From UBA7985 sp002690455 (GTDB taxonomy: Bacteria > Pseudomonadota > Alphaproteobacteria > UBA7985): a stretch of DNA of 64,000 nt. A program made the position numbers and the translations under genes. Where the stretch lies: NCBI GenBank assembly GCA_965662775.1, contig CBFIIW010000013.1, positions 24,472 to 88,471 on the forward strand, in the 5' to 3' direction. The stretch's first letter is position 1. Every line of letters starts with the position of its first letter. Positions 34,287 to 43,280 of the stretch are shown in pieces. The notes under the pieces are model-generated. The model was not told the origin of the DNA and searched no databases. It saw only the letters and a program-made list of their open reading frames with translations.

Positions 34287-36119
34287 TCAAAGGGATTCTA
34301 GTTCGTCGATGAAGCTCTCCAGCAAGCTCAAACCCTGCTGCCAGAAACTTGGCTCCCGCGCGTCGAGGCCAAAGGGCGACAGCAATTCGTGATGCCGCAA
34401 GGTGCCACCTGCTCCGAGCATATCCATATACTTGGCGGCGAAGCCGTCTCCACTGTTCTGGTAGACGGCGTAGAGCGAGTTCACCAGACAGTCCCCAAAG
34501 GCATAGGCGTAGACGTAGAAAGGCACGTGGATGAAATGCGGGATGTAAGACCAGTAGTCGCCGTAGACGCTTTGTTCGAGGTTAAAAGCTGGTCCGAGGG
34601 CTTCGACTTGTGTCTCCATCCAGTGTCGCTGGAAATCTTCGCGCAGCAGTTCCTTTTCCTGCCGTGTTGTGTGGACGCGCGTCTCAAAGTTGTGGAAAGC
34701 GATCTGCCGCACCACAGTATTGAGCATGTCCTCTACCTTGCCCGCGAGTAGGATCTTGCGCTGGGTCTTGTTGCTGGCATCGGCAAGCAGGCTCTGAAAG
34801 GTCAGCATCTCGCCAAAGACAGAGGCCGTCTCGGCCAGCGTCAGCGGGGTTGAACCGTTGAAGTAGCCTTGCTGGGCCGCTAGCACCTGATGCACACCGT
34901 GACCCAGCTCGTGTGCGAGGGTCATCACGTCCCGTGTTTTGCCCTGGTAGTTCACCAGCACGTAGGGGTGGGATGATGGCACGCATGGATGAGCAAAGGC
35001 GCCCGCGTCCTTGCCTGGGATAACGGGTGTGTCGATCCAGCCCTTGTCGAAGAAGTTGCCGGCAATCTGCGCCATCGCCGGGGCAAAGCCGGCGTAAGCG
35101 TCCAACACGCGGGCCTTGGCGTCGAGCCAGGGGATCTTGGCCTCGTCAGCCTCGGGTAGCGGTGCGTTGCGGTCCCAGGGTTCGAGCTTTTCCAGTCCCA
35201 GCCACTTGGCCTTCATCGCGTAGTAGCGGTGAGAGATGCGCGGAAACGCTGCCGTCACGGTATCAGCCAGCGCCTGAACCACCTCGTCTTCAACCTCGTT
35301 GGCAACGTTGCGCGAGGAAACGGGCCGCTCATAACCTCGCCAGCGGTCGTCGATTTCTTTCTGCTTGATGACCGTGTTGTTGATTCGGGTCAGCAAACGC
35401 TGGTTTTCACCAAGGGTTTCAGTGATTGCAGCGGCAGCCTTGGCGCGGGTTTCACGAACGGGGTCGGCGAGTAGGTTGAAGACTTCGGCGTTAGACAATG
35501 TTGTTCCGTCGATCTCGAAGCTTAGTGCCGCCATGGTTTCGTCAAACAACTGCACCCAAGCATTGCCGCCGACCACGGCAAAGTCGTGAGTATAGCGCTC
35601 CAATTCGTCAGAGAGCTGATGCGGCTTCATCAGCCGGGTACGGGCAACAAAACTGGCCCACGGCTTCATCGCGTCCTGCGCCAGCATGCTGGTCATCACT
35701 GTGTCGCTGATGTCGTTGAGTTCGAGCGAGAAGAACACCAGCTCCGAACCGATCAGAGTCGACCGCTCATTGATGCGGGCCTGAAACTGCATGGCCTCAC
35801 CATCTGTGCGCTGGGTGGCGCCATTGAGAAAGGCAAAGGTGCCGAGCTTCCCCAGCCGTTCGTGGATGCTTTCGTACCAGACGATGGTCTCGGCCAACTT
35901 CTCTGCGGACATGTTCGCCATCTGCCCTTTCGCCGTTGAGGATAGCGATCGGGCCTGCGTTTCGGCCCAGTCCAGATCCTCTTCGATCCGTGGGTCTTCG
36001 GTACTGGAATAGAGGTCATCGAGCTTCCAGCGTGGGAGCGTGCCAAGGGCAGCGTCTTCCACGGGGCTCAGGTCACTATTGGCATCACGGGGCAGGGTGT
36101 GTGCTTGGAAAGCAGTCAT
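34287..36119 (-). CDS. pepF: Oligoendopeptidase F (M3B peptidase)
   Basis: A 610-aa cytosolic zinc peptidase of the thimet-oligopeptidase class. The zinc motif HELGHGVHQ (gluzincin HExxH) sits about two thirds along, with the second Glu ligand in LAETASVFGEML. The N-terminal oligoendopeptidase domain (LDDLYSSTEDPRIEEDLDWAE) is standard. It cleaves short peptides of 6-18 residues. Length and motif order are normal. It is downstream of trcR, with an inverted-repeat terminator in between. Confidence 0.95.
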   Translation of the reverse strand: MTAFQAHTLPRDANSDLSPVEDAALGTLPRWKLDDLYSSTEDPRIEEDLDWAETQARSLSSTAKGQMANMSAEKLAETIVWYESIHERLGKLGTFAFLNGATQRTDGEAMQFQARINERSTLIGSELVFFSLELNDISDTVMTSMLAQDAMKPWASFVARTRLMKPHQLSDELERYTHDFAVVGGNAWVQLFDETMAALSFEIDGTTLSNAEVFNLLADPVRETRAKAAAAITETLGENQRLLTRINNTVIKQKEIDDRWRGYERPVSSRNVANEVEDEVVQALADTVTAAFPRISHRYYAMKAKWLGLEKLEPWDRNAPLPEADEAKIPWLDAKARVLDAYAGFAPAMAQIAGNFFDKGWIDTPVIPGKDAGAFAHPCVPSSHPYVLVNYQGKTRDVMTLAHELGHGVHQVLAAQQGYFNGSTPLTLAETASVFGEMLTFQSLLADASNKTQRKILLAGKVEDMLNTVVRQIAFHNFETRVHTTRQEKELLREDFQRHWMETQVEALGPAFNLEQSVYGDYWSYIPHFIHVPFYVYAYAFGDCLVNSLYAVYQNSGDGFAAKYMDMLGAGGTLRHHELLSPFGLDAREPSFWQQGLSLLESFIDELESL

Positions 36120-36223
36120 GGTTCCAGATCAGGCTCAGAAGGTTTTAGAGGGACGTGGAAACCAACATGGCCCGGACCGCGGGGCGCGGCAAGCTCTTGA
36201 GCAAATGCGTATCGTGCTGTGAC

Positions 36224-36251
36224 AAGAGGCGTCGCATTACCGACGCCTCTT
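36224..36251 (-). terminator. Inverted repeat / terminator between trcR and pepF
   Basis: Perfect 11-bp arms AAGAGGCGTCG and CGACGCCTCTT around CATTAC. No T tract follows on the - strand, so it is either a weak terminator or an mRNA-end stabiliser. Confidence 0.55.
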
Positions 36252-36267
36252 GCCTCGTCTCGGAGTG

Positions 36268-36906
36268 TCATCCGTTCTCGCGGTTGAACGCCGCAAAAAT
36301 GCCTTCGGGGATCACGGCCTTGGGCTGGTTCTCATCGAACATCGCTTGATTGCTCTCGGCTTTGGCGGCGGCCTCAGGGTTAGCCGCAGCGGCCTTGGCC
36401 AATGCTGCGTCGAGGTCGGCCTGGCGACAGATGCCCAGCAGCACGGGGTCACGCGGCTGCAGATTGGCCATATTCCAGTGCGTGCGCTCGCGGATCGCGC
36501 CGATGGTGTTCTTGGTCGTGCCCACCAGCTTGATGATCTGTGCATCGGACAGGTGCGGGTATGTTTTCACCAGCCACGCGATGGCATCGGGTTTTTCCTG
36601 CCGTCGGGCAACAGGCGTGTAACGTGGACCTTTGGTGCGGCGTGATAGCTCAGGCATGTCGCTGACGGCCAGTTCGAGGCTGGCTTCATCATCGGCTTCG
36701 CAGCGCTTGATCTCGTCTTCGGTCAGTTGCCCGTTCTTGGTCGGGTCCTGACCCATGATGCCACGCGCGACGTCGCCATCAGCGATTCCTTTGACTTCGA
36801 GTTTGTGCAGGTGACAGAAATTGGCAATTTGCTCAAACGAAAGGGCGGTGTGGTCGACCAACCAGACGGCGGTTGCTTTGGGCATCAGTGGGGGTTGCTG
36901 GGCCAT
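36268..36906 (-). CDS. trcR: TrcR-type cell-cycle transcriptional regulator (DUF1013)
   Basis: A 212-aa protein highly typical of alphaproteobacteria: MAQQPPLMPKATAVWLVDHTALSFEQIA, the SRRTKGPRYTPVARRQEKPDAIAWLVKTYPHLSD core, and a HTH-like TKNTIGAIRERTHWN segment. In Caulobacter the homologue is associated with CtrA/GcrA-era cell-cycle genes. The name is by family; no binding site is inferred here. Confidence 0.9.
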   Translation of the reverse strand: MAQQPPLMPKATAVWLVDHTALSFEQIANFCHLHKLEVKGIADGDVARGIMGQDPTKNGQLTEDEIKRCEADDEASLELAVSDMPELSRRTKGPRYTPVARRQEKPDAIAWLVKTYPHLSDAQIIKLVGTTKNTIGAIRERTHWNMANLQPRDPVLLGICRQADLDAALAKAAAANPEAAAKAESNQAMFDENQPKAVIPEGIFAAFNRENG

Positions 36907-37027
36907 GCCACGCTCCTGTGTGCTTCCGGTATTGGGGAGATTACTGCCTGATATAAGGGACTTGGGCCGGGAAATAAATGCTTAACGGACGCACGACTGC
37001 CGGGCGCTGGCTGCGCGCGCTGTGAAT

Positions 37028-37996
37028 TTAAAGCTCGATATACAGGCCGCGACCAGGCTGGTGGCCGCCTTGCGGATCCACCGCAATCACCCGAGAGGCA
37101 GATTCGACGGCAGCGCAGGCAGCGCTATCCAGCCCTTCTTCGCAGGCTTGTTGGGCAAAGGAGGTTGCAATATCTGCCCAGGCCTGAGCCTTCTCTGCCG
37201 TGTCGCTGAGCGCAGGCGATACACGCAGATCGAGCCGCCGTTCGTTGCGTGCAATGTGAAACATCACCTGAGCGGGACGGGCATCCTGGTCCATACCGGC
37301 GATGGCGTAGACGGCTTCTGGCGTTGACAGCAGAAACCTTCGGCGAAGGGGCGTCGGGGTCAGCCACTGTCCCAATCGAGTGGTCAGCAGTGCGACCATA
37401 ACCGCGGAGAACACCAGCACCTGAAACCACATCACGCCGAACAGGCTACGATCGGAACCCACCAGCATATATCCCACGGTCGAAGCCACCAGCGCGGCGA
37501 ACACAACGAACAGCCAGCGGGTCCGCGACCGGCCCGAGGCGAGAGCGACCACCAGATCACCTTTCGCCTGATCTGAGCCGGCATACAGCGCGTTTTTGAT
37601 CCGTCCGTGGTCAAGGCGACGTTGTCGCACGCCGCCACGCGACCATGTTTTTACAATCTGTAGGGTGCCATCGGGCCAGTTCACCTGCGTCGAGCGCAAA
37701 AGGGCGGTCCATTCCTTCCCACGCGTGAGGAAATAAGACCCGCCGAAGACGATGATCAGCAAACCTGGCGCCAGTAGAACGGAGAGAAAATCAGGGGCCG
37801 GCCAGCCTTCGGGGCGGAAAAACAGCGCCCAGCCCAACCCTAGCGCCGATAGCCCGAGAATAAGAGTTACCATCCATCGTGTGCCGCCCTCCTCCTTCGA
37901 GGTGGTTTCATCAATTTCGTGATCATCGTCGATGATGGGATTGTTCACCCGGTGGGTCCGCTGCGTTGTTGATATCAAAAACCGGCATTCAGACAT
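37028..37996 (-). CDS. Uncharacterised four-TM membrane protein
   Basis: A protein of up to 322 aa. After an acidic N-terminus (IIDDDHEIDETTSKEEGG) come two TM pairs: MVTLILGLSALGLGWALFF / FLSVLLAPGLLIIVFGGSYF and WLFVVFAALVASTVGYMLV / VMWFQVLVFSAVMVALLTT. A soluble domain of about 110 residues follows (DQDARPAQVMFHIARNERRLDLRVSP...). GTG at 37948 (VNNPIIDDDHE) is a plausible alternative start. No family is recognised, and no operon partners are close. Confidence 0.7.
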   Translation of the reverse strand: MSECRFLISTTQRTHRVNNPIIDDDHEIDETTSKEEGGTRWMVTLILGLSALGLGWALFFRPEGWPAPDFLSVLLAPGLLIIVFGGSYFLTRGKEWTALLRSTQVNWPDGTLQIVKTWSRGGVRQRRLDHGRIKNALYAGSDQAKGDLVVALASGRSRTRWLFVVFAALVASTVGYMLVGSDRSLFGVMWFQVLVFSAVMVALLTTRLGQWLTPTPLRRRFLLSTPEAVYAIAGMDQDARPAQVMFHIARNERRLDLRVSPALSDTAEKAQAWADIATSFAQQACEEGLDSAACAAVESASRVIAVDPQGGHQPGRGLYIEL

Positions 37997-38065
37997 AACA
38001 AAGCCGGGTCGCCATGACGACCCGGCAGTTATTCACTTGAGAGGCGAAAATGAAGGCTGCGCGGT

Positions 38066-38593
38066 TTAGGCCGCTTTGGTCTTTGCAGTCTTGCTGGCCG
38101 GGACAGCCTTGACGGCAGTTTCATCCGCCTCAATCACCCGGGTTCCTCCGGTCCCAGCACCGGCGTCGATCTTCACCAGACGAGGGCGCAGCGCTTCAGG
38201 CACCTCACGCACAAGCTCGACATGGAGAAGGCCATTTTCCAGCGTCGCGCCCGCGACACGGATATGTTCAGCCAAATGGAAGCGCCGCTCGAAGGCGCGG
38301 GTGGCTATGCCGCGGTGCAGGTAGTGCGTGCTCGCGTCATCATCTACCTTCTCCCCCTGCCGACCGCGCACGGTCAGTGCTTGATCCTGAATTTCAATTT
38401 CGAGGTCATCGAGGGTAAAGCCAGCCACGGCCATGGTGATGCGATAAGCCTCATCAGACTGTCGCTCAATGTTGTATGGCGGGTAGGTGTTCGCCGGGTT
38501 CGCGTCCATGCGGGATGCTGTTTCCAACATCGAAGTCATGCGGTCAAAACCAACGGAAGAACGGAAAAGTGGGGTAAGATCCAGTGTACGCAC
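38066..38593 (-). CDS. Small heat-shock protein Hsp20 (IbpA-like)
   Basis: A 175-aa alpha-crystallin-domain chaperone. The domain runs from about 35 to 130: YPPYNIERQSDEAYRITMAVAGF, IQDQALTVRGRQG, YLHRGIATRAFERRFHLAEHIRV and ENGLLHVELVREVPE. The tail is Ala/Lys/Thr-rich. The start is GTG 38593, fixed by a very strong AAGGAGG six bases upstream (38605-38599 on the - strand), which beats upstream in-frame starts. That binding site can fold with a TTGCTTA stretch (listed separately). It binds unfolding proteins; RpoH control is likely for this family. Confidence 0.93.
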   Translation of the reverse strand: MRTLDLTPLFRSSVGFDRMTSMLETASRMDANPANTYPPYNIERQSDEAYRITMAVAGFTLDDLEIEIQDQALTVRGRQGEKVDDDASTHYLHRGIATRAFERRFHLAEHIRVAGATLENGLLHVELVREVPEALRPRLVKIDAGAGTGGTRVIEADETAVKAVPASKTAKTKAA

Positions 38594-38598
38594 TGAGG

Positions 38599-38618
38599 CC
38601 TCCTTAAACTTAAGCAAG
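38599..38618 (-). promoter_or_regulatory. Candidate ROSE-type RNA thermometer at the hsp20 start
   Basis: On the mRNA strand CUUGCUUA (38618-38611), loop AGUU, UAAGGAGG (38606-38599) can form a stem burying the whole Shine-Dalgarno sequence. Pairing needs a G-G mismatch (38615 with 38602) and U-G wobble; a G opposite the SD inside UUGCU is the trademark of ROSE elements in alphaproteobacterial small-Hsp leaders. Full-length fold not computed. Confidence 0.5.
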
Positions 38619-38733
38619 GTGTGTGTGACCGAGCCTTGCAATTGCAACAGCCCGTATCGGCGGTGAATGGCCCTCAATTTGAGCGACCGGCCCGCTGACA
38701 CCTAAGTACGTAAGGAGGAGGTAAATGGTTCGC

Positions 38734-38769
38734 AAGGGGCGGGCTTTAAAAAATACAAGCGCCCCTTTT
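38734..38769. repeat. Inverted repeat downstream of rpmE
   Basis: AAGGGGCG (38734-38741) and CGCCCCTT (38760-38767) flank 18 bases containing an A tract. On the + strand it is followed by TT only. It could end the rpmE transcript, but the orientation fit is poor. Confidence 0.35.
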
Positions 38770-38783
38770 CGTGTCCGGCTGAA

Positions 38784-39011
38784 TTAGACCTTGAGGCCTG
38801 ACATGAAGCCGAATTTGTCATTGAACTTACCGACCTGTCCGCCGCTGTCGAGCATACGCTGCACGCCAGTCCATGCCGGGTGCGACTTCGGGTCGATGTC
38901 CAGACGCAGGGTGTCGCCGGGAGCCCCGTAGGTCGAACGCGTGGTGAACGCGCTGCCGTCGGTCATGACGACTGTAATTTCATGGTACTCAGGGTGAATA
39001 TCCGCCTTCAT
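38784..39011 (-). CDS. rpmE: 50S ribosomal protein L31
   Basis: A 75-aa protein: MKADIHPEYHEITVVMTDGS, then DIDPKSHPAWTG and FNDKFGFMSGLKV. It lacks the CxxC zinc ligands of the primary L31 form, so it is the Cys-minus alphaproteobacterial type. 48 bases separate its start from the stop of the OmpA/MotB-like gene, so it is transcribed on the same strand but may have its own promoter. Confidence 0.96.
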   Translation of the reverse strand: MKADIHPEYHEITVVMTDGSAFTTRSTYGAPGDTLRLDIDPKSHPAWTGVQRMLDSGGQVGKFNDKFGFMSGLKV

Positions 39012-39061
39012 GGCGCGACTCCCGTAATCAATGCGTCAACTGATAAACATAAGAGCCGTGG

Positions 39062-41362
39062 TTAACGCGGTGCGAGGATGAATTCAATACGTCTGTTGAG
39101 CTGGTCTGCCTCCAACTTAGCGAAACCCGTCAGTTCGTTTGCATCGACCAGCGGCAATGTCTCGCCGTAAGAGGATGCCAGAAGCTGGGCCGGGGCCAGT
39201 GCCGCCGTGGTGGCCAGCAGGGCCGCCCGCACGGCTTCGGCCCGCAAGAAGCCGAGCTGGATATTGTTGCGGAAGCCGCCGGAGAAACCGGCATTAACCG
39301 GTGTCTGGTCCGTATGTCCCTCGATCCGGATGACCCAGTCCAGATCCGGGGGCAGGCGTCGCGTAAGCTCGACAAGATCCTCGGCGATCAAGGCCAGCTG
39401 CACAATCGAGTCGTCCGCAATCTCATATGATCCCAACTCGAACTGGATCTTCTCGCGCGAAATGAAGCGGACCTGGGTCAGCGTTTCGTCCCCAACAGTG
39501 CTGGTTTCTTCCTGCACTACGATACCATCCAGCCCGGTTGCCGCGACCCGCGCAGCGAAGGCGAAGCTTGACTGCGCCCGGGACAGGATCGCGTCACGTT
39601 GTTCCAGTGCGGCGGTCAGCTCCTTTTCCAGAGCCAGCTGATCAGCCAGCGCCGCTGCCATGTCCAGGTTTGCATCTTCCAGCGCCTGACTTTGGGAGCG
39701 GAGGGTCGCATTGCGCTCGATCAGAGCGACTTCGATCTTCGCCAGCTTCTGTCGAACGTCGAACAGTTGTGCGTTGAGCATATCGATCTCGGCACGGGCA
39801 TCGCTGAGCTGAGTGCGGCTTACCGCTGTGTTGTTCTCCGCCGCTTGTAGCTGAGCGGTGAGCTGTTGGATTTGCAGATCCTTACTCTCAATCCGTGCAT
39901 AGGATGTGCTGATATCAAGCTCAGCCGCTGCGAGGACGTTGGTCTGCTCGGTCAGCTGCGCGTCTAAGGCCGCAATCTGGGCAATGGCCTTTTCCAGCTC
40001 GGTCTGGTTAACCGAGCGCTGCTCGATCAGGTTTTGCAGGTCGGATTCGCCCCGGGCGAGCTGCAGCAGCACCTGATCGAGTTGTTCAGCGCGGGTCTCC
40101 AGCTCTTCTGAACGGGCATCAAGCGATGCTTGTAAGGTGGCCTGTTGTGCCTCGGCCGCTTGCAGTGTCAGCACCAGTTCTGCAATTCGGGCTTCGTAGT
40201 TATCAACCGTGTCCGCAAGCTCCCGGTCGCGATCGCCCAGCGATGCGCGCAGCGTACTGATGGCCTCTTCGAATGACAGGATCGATGCCTGCATGCCGTT
40301 GACCCGCGATTGCAGGTCGTCCCGCACGTCCGTCAGCACCTGAATCTCCGCCACTTTGGCTTCGATCGTAAATTCATTGACCGTTATGGCTTCATTTGCG
40401 GCAACAAGGTCACGGCTCACCTCGGCATTGCGCGCCCGCAATTGGGCCATGGCAATCTGGTCGTCGACCAGCGCTTGTTCCGCCTCAGAAAGCTGGCTGC
40501 GGGCATCGATCAGCGTGCCGAGTAGGATGTTAAGCTCTGACTGCTTCTGCTCTGCTAGTGCAAACATCGCTTCCATCAGATCCTGGGTCGTTTGCACCGT
40601 AGCTTTCAATCGCGCGGCGCGGTCGGGGGCGACGGTCCCCAGATCAGCTTCAGGGTCGGCCGGAATGCGTTCGGCGAGGCGCAGCAGCAGTTCGCGTTCA
40701 TCCTCATCCGCGACTGATGGGGCGAGGTTCTGGATGCTGGCAAGAAAGGCGTCACGTACAGTCACGAAGCGCTCCAGATTGCGCTCCTGATTGACGTCGG
40801 CTTCGGCGATGGTTTCTTCCATAGCCTCGGTCAGATAGCCGTCATCCCGAACCCGCTGGATCAGCGCGACCCGCTGCGCCTCAGCCTGTTCCAGCACCTC
40901 TTGAGCCAGCACCATATCGTCGGCCATCTTGCTGTTTTCGGCACGGAGCTGACGATTTTCCAGTTCGGACTGTGCCAGCCGTTGGAGCAGGGTGCGTTCC
41001 TCGTCGCGCAGATCGTCGACATTGCCAGACAGCGCCTGGACTTCGTCCTGCGACGCAGAAAGATTGTCGACCAGGTTGTTTCGCTCTCCCCGCAGCGTGG
41101 CCAATTCCAACAGGACCGCGTCCAGTTCATTGCCCAGTCGCAAGTTTCGTTCCTGCAGCTCGAACTTCTCGAACTCCAACTGCTCGTTCTCGTTCTCCAG
41201 CGAGCGGATCTGGGTCACGTTGTCGTTGAGCTGTGTGGACAGGAACTGCTGCGCAAAAATGAACACGACCAGAACAAAGATCACCACCATGACCAGCGTG
41301 GTCAGAGCATCGACAAAGCCCGGCCAGATGTTAACGCGATTTCGGCGCGGTCGGCGTGCCAT
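39062..41362 (-). CDS. MotB/ZorB-like stator protein with very long coiled coil and OmpA domain
   Basis: A 766-aa inner-membrane protein. A single TM helix at 20-42 follows the motif WPGFVDALTT; Asp18 sits like the proton-binding Asp of MotB/TolR-type subunits. Residues 45-600 are almost entirely predicted coiled coil (LENENEQLEFEKFELQERN and many similar heptads), and the C-terminal OmpA-like domain (VIRIEGHTDQTPVN, RRIEFIL) binds peptidoglycan. It lies at zero distance after the MotA-like gene. Typical MotB is about 300 aa; the extra coil would span the periplasm. Substrate or output unknown. Confidence 0.88.
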   Translation of the reverse strand: MARRPRRNRVNIWPGFVDALTTLVMVVIFVLVVFIFAQQFLSTQLNDNVTQIRSLENENEQLEFEKFELQERNLRLGNELDAVLLELATLRGERNNLVDNLSASQDEVQALSGNVDDLRDEERTLLQRLAQSELENRQLRAENSKMADDMVLAQEVLEQAEAQRVALIQRVRDDGYLTEAMEETIAEADVNQERNLERFVTVRDAFLASIQNLAPSVADEDERELLLRLAERIPADPEADLGTVAPDRAARLKATVQTTQDLMEAMFALAEQKQSELNILLGTLIDARSQLSEAEQALVDDQIAMAQLRARNAEVSRDLVAANEAITVNEFTIEAKVAEIQVLTDVRDDLQSRVNGMQASILSFEEAISTLRASLGDRDRELADTVDNYEARIAELVLTLQAAEAQQATLQASLDARSEELETRAEQLDQVLLQLARGESDLQNLIEQRSVNQTELEKAIAQIAALDAQLTEQTNVLAAAELDISTSYARIESKDLQIQQLTAQLQAAENNTAVSRTQLSDARAEIDMLNAQLFDVRQKLAKIEVALIERNATLRSQSQALEDANLDMAAALADQLALEKELTAALEQRDAILSRAQSSFAFAARVAATGLDGIVVQEETSTVGDETLTQVRFISREKIQFELGSYEIADDSIVQLALIAEDLVELTRRLPPDLDWVIRIEGHTDQTPVNAGFSGGFRNNIQLGFLRAEAVRAALLATTAALAPAQLLASSYGETLPLVDANELTGFAKLEADQLNRRIEFILAPR

Positions 41363-43045
41363 TTAACGGCCTGACTTTTTGGGGGTCGCTGTCTTTGACG
41401 CAGCCTTCGCCTGCGCGCTGGCGGCCTTGGTGGCCCGCGTTTCCGCTTTAGCCTGCGCTTCAGCCTGAGCAGCGGCGGCTTTGGCTAACGCGGCAGCAGC
41501 ATCTTCGGCCGATGCTGCTGCTACTGCGGCCTCAGCCCTCATTGCCCGCAACTCATCCCGCGTGCCGTCCATACTTTCTAGCAGCTTGCCCAACTGGTCG
41601 CCGGTTTCATTGCCTGACAGAATGGCTTGTAGCCCCTCAAACGCACTTTCCGTCCGACGCGCACTATCACTCACCTCCCGGCTGAGCGAGGCGAGTTGTT
41701 CATTGAGCCCGAGGATCGCATCACGGGACTTCAGCAGCTGTTCAATGTCACCGGTTAATCGGACCATCTTTTGCTGAGATACGGTCGCCTGCTGGAAGTA
41801 TTGCTCGGACCGCTGGTTCCAGCTCTCCATGATGGCATTCATGCGGATATTCGTATCGTTGAGCATGCTCAGCGACGCCAGTTTGCCGTGTTCCTGCTCG
41901 CGAGCGCTCTGCTGGTTGTCCTGAACCACGACCAGTGCGTTCAGTGCGGCAATCAGACTGGCGTGGTTTTGCGACAGTCCCGCTTCCAGCAATTCCAGTC
42001 GGGTGCTGTTGGCAGCGATAGCGGACTGCAACTGCTCCATACTCTCCAGCGACGGGCCGGGATTCGCGGCAATTGCCGCAACAGAGGCCTGCGCCTGAGT
42101 GGCGGCGGTCAGCGCAGCGTTCAGCGCCGACATCTGATCCCCGTCCAGCGCGGCAACGGCTGCCCCGGTGCTGCCTCGAGCCTGTGCATCCTCATCGTCG
42201 CCTTTGTTACCGGGCAGACTAAGCCCATAGGAAGGCGCGCCAGTGGACACGGTTGCATGCTGGTATAGCCAGTTTTCAAGATCGTCGATGAAGCGGCCAT
42301 GCGCCCGTGATGACTGCTGTTCGAGGAAGCCGACGATGATCGTTCCGGCAAGGCCGAACAGGGAAGATGAAAAGGCAACACCCATGCTGCCTATGGGGTT
42401 TTGGAGGCTTTGGATCATCTGCCGGAACAGATCGCCCGTATCCCCGGACGCCGAACCTTCGTTGAGCTGCCCAATCGCGCGCCCAATGTCGCCCACGGTT
42501 AGCGTCAGCCCCCAGAAGGTGCCGAACAGCCCCAGGAAGATCAGCAACTGGAGCAGGTACTGCGATAGATCACGGCGTTCATCGTTGCGCGCCTTAATTG
42601 CGTCCATGACGATGGACAGGTTTTCTGCTGAAAACCGGCTGCGGAAGGATTTGCCCAGCATAATTGACTGCAGCGGAAACAGCAGTTGCGGCATGTCTGC
42701 ATCGGCGCGCGCGGTGCTTTCGGTATTAGGGCTTGGGCTTGTGGCTGACGCCCGCTGATCTCCTGATGCGGTGGCTCCACTAAGATGTGTACCATCGACC
42801 CACTGCACTGCGCGGCTCAGGCTGACAACCTCCCAGATGATGAGCCCGGCTGACACAACGGCGACCACCAGAATAGCGCCATTAATGGCGGGCTGGGCCA
42901 TAAAGAAATCGGTCAGCCGCCCCGCCTGCGTGTACGCGAGTAGCGCTACAAACACGAGCACAGTGAGAATGATGATCAGCGGTACAATGGGGCGGGTCAG
43001 CACCCTGGTCTGATCGATGGGGGTCGCGGCGTTTTCTTCAGTCAT
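41363..43045 (-). CDS. MotA/TolQ/ExbB (ZorA-like) proton-channel protein with coiled tail
   Basis: A 560-aa inner-membrane protein. TM1 and TM2 are PIVPLIIILTVLVFVALLAY and GAILVVAVVSAGLIIWEVV; TM3 is LLQLLIFLGLFGTFWGLTLTVG, and TM4 is MGVAFSSSLFGLAGTIIVGFLEQQ, matching the MotA/ExbB channel domain. Residues 280-540 form a cytoplasmic coiled/helical tail, ending in Ala/Lys repeats (AKAAAAQAEAQAKAETRATKAAS). The stop abuts the first base of the MotB-like gene, so the two form one stator unit. Long-tailed relatives in Zorya systems are called ZorA, but no zorC/D/E is present here. Confidence 0.88.
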   Translation of the reverse strand: MTEENAATPIDQTRVLTRPIVPLIIILTVLVFVALLAYTQAGRLTDFFMAQPAINGAILVVAVVSAGLIIWEVVSLSRAVQWVDGTHLSGATASGDQRASATSPSPNTESTARADADMPQLLFPLQSIMLGKSFRSRFSAENLSIVMDAIKARNDERRDLSQYLLQLLIFLGLFGTFWGLTLTVGDIGRAIGQLNEGSASGDTGDLFRQMIQSLQNPIGSMGVAFSSSLFGLAGTIIVGFLEQQSSRAHGRFIDDLENWLYQHATVSTGAPSYGLSLPGNKGDDEDAQARGSTGAAVAALDGDQMSALNAALTAATQAQASVAAIAANPGPSLESMEQLQSAIAANSTRLELLEAGLSQNHASLIAALNALVVVQDNQQSAREQEHGKLASLSMLNDTNIRMNAIMESWNQRSEQYFQQATVSQQKMVRLTGDIEQLLKSRDAILGLNEQLASLSREVSDSARRTESAFEGLQAILSGNETGDQLGKLLESMDGTRDELRAMRAEAAVAAASAEDAAAALAKAAAAQAEAQAKAETRATKAASAQAKAASKTATPKKSGR

Positions 43046-43175
43046 CCCATTCTGGTACCGTGCTCTGTCTGGTTTGGCACGCTCTTTATCGGTACTTTGC
43101 GGTCGTTGTCGCCGCCTAATAGGGCGAAGTCATGGCAGCAGGTGAAAAACCCCGCGCGTTCAATCTGCGAGATTT

Positions 43176-43215
43176 AGAAATGGAAAAGCCCTCGAGCGCA
43201 GGCGCGATCAAGGGC
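43176..43215. terminator. Terminator downstream of the secreted OmpA-like gene
   Basis: AAAAGCCCT and AGGGCTTTTT flank about 18 bases of GC-rich sequence on the + strand; the - strand reads AAAAAGCCCTTG...GAGGGCTTTTCC, a plausible terminator for the gene ending at 43281. Confidence 0.6.
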
Positions 43216-43280
43216 TTTTTGGAGAGAAAAGCGGAGCCAGAGGCAGAGCGGGATGCTCTGGTTTCGGGCCGTCCGTGACG

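Noticed and set aside
39062..43045. Complete Zorya anti-phage system
   Set aside because: The ZorAB-like pair is flanked by rpmE and envelope genes, and no ZorC, ZorD or ZorE homologue is present.
43132..43278. Open frame of 48 codons (MAAGEKPRAFNLRDLEMEK...) between the MotA-like and OmpA-like genes
   Set aside because: It overlaps the hairpin I read as a terminator and has no clear RBS. The translation looks acceptable, so it should be rechecked with expression data.
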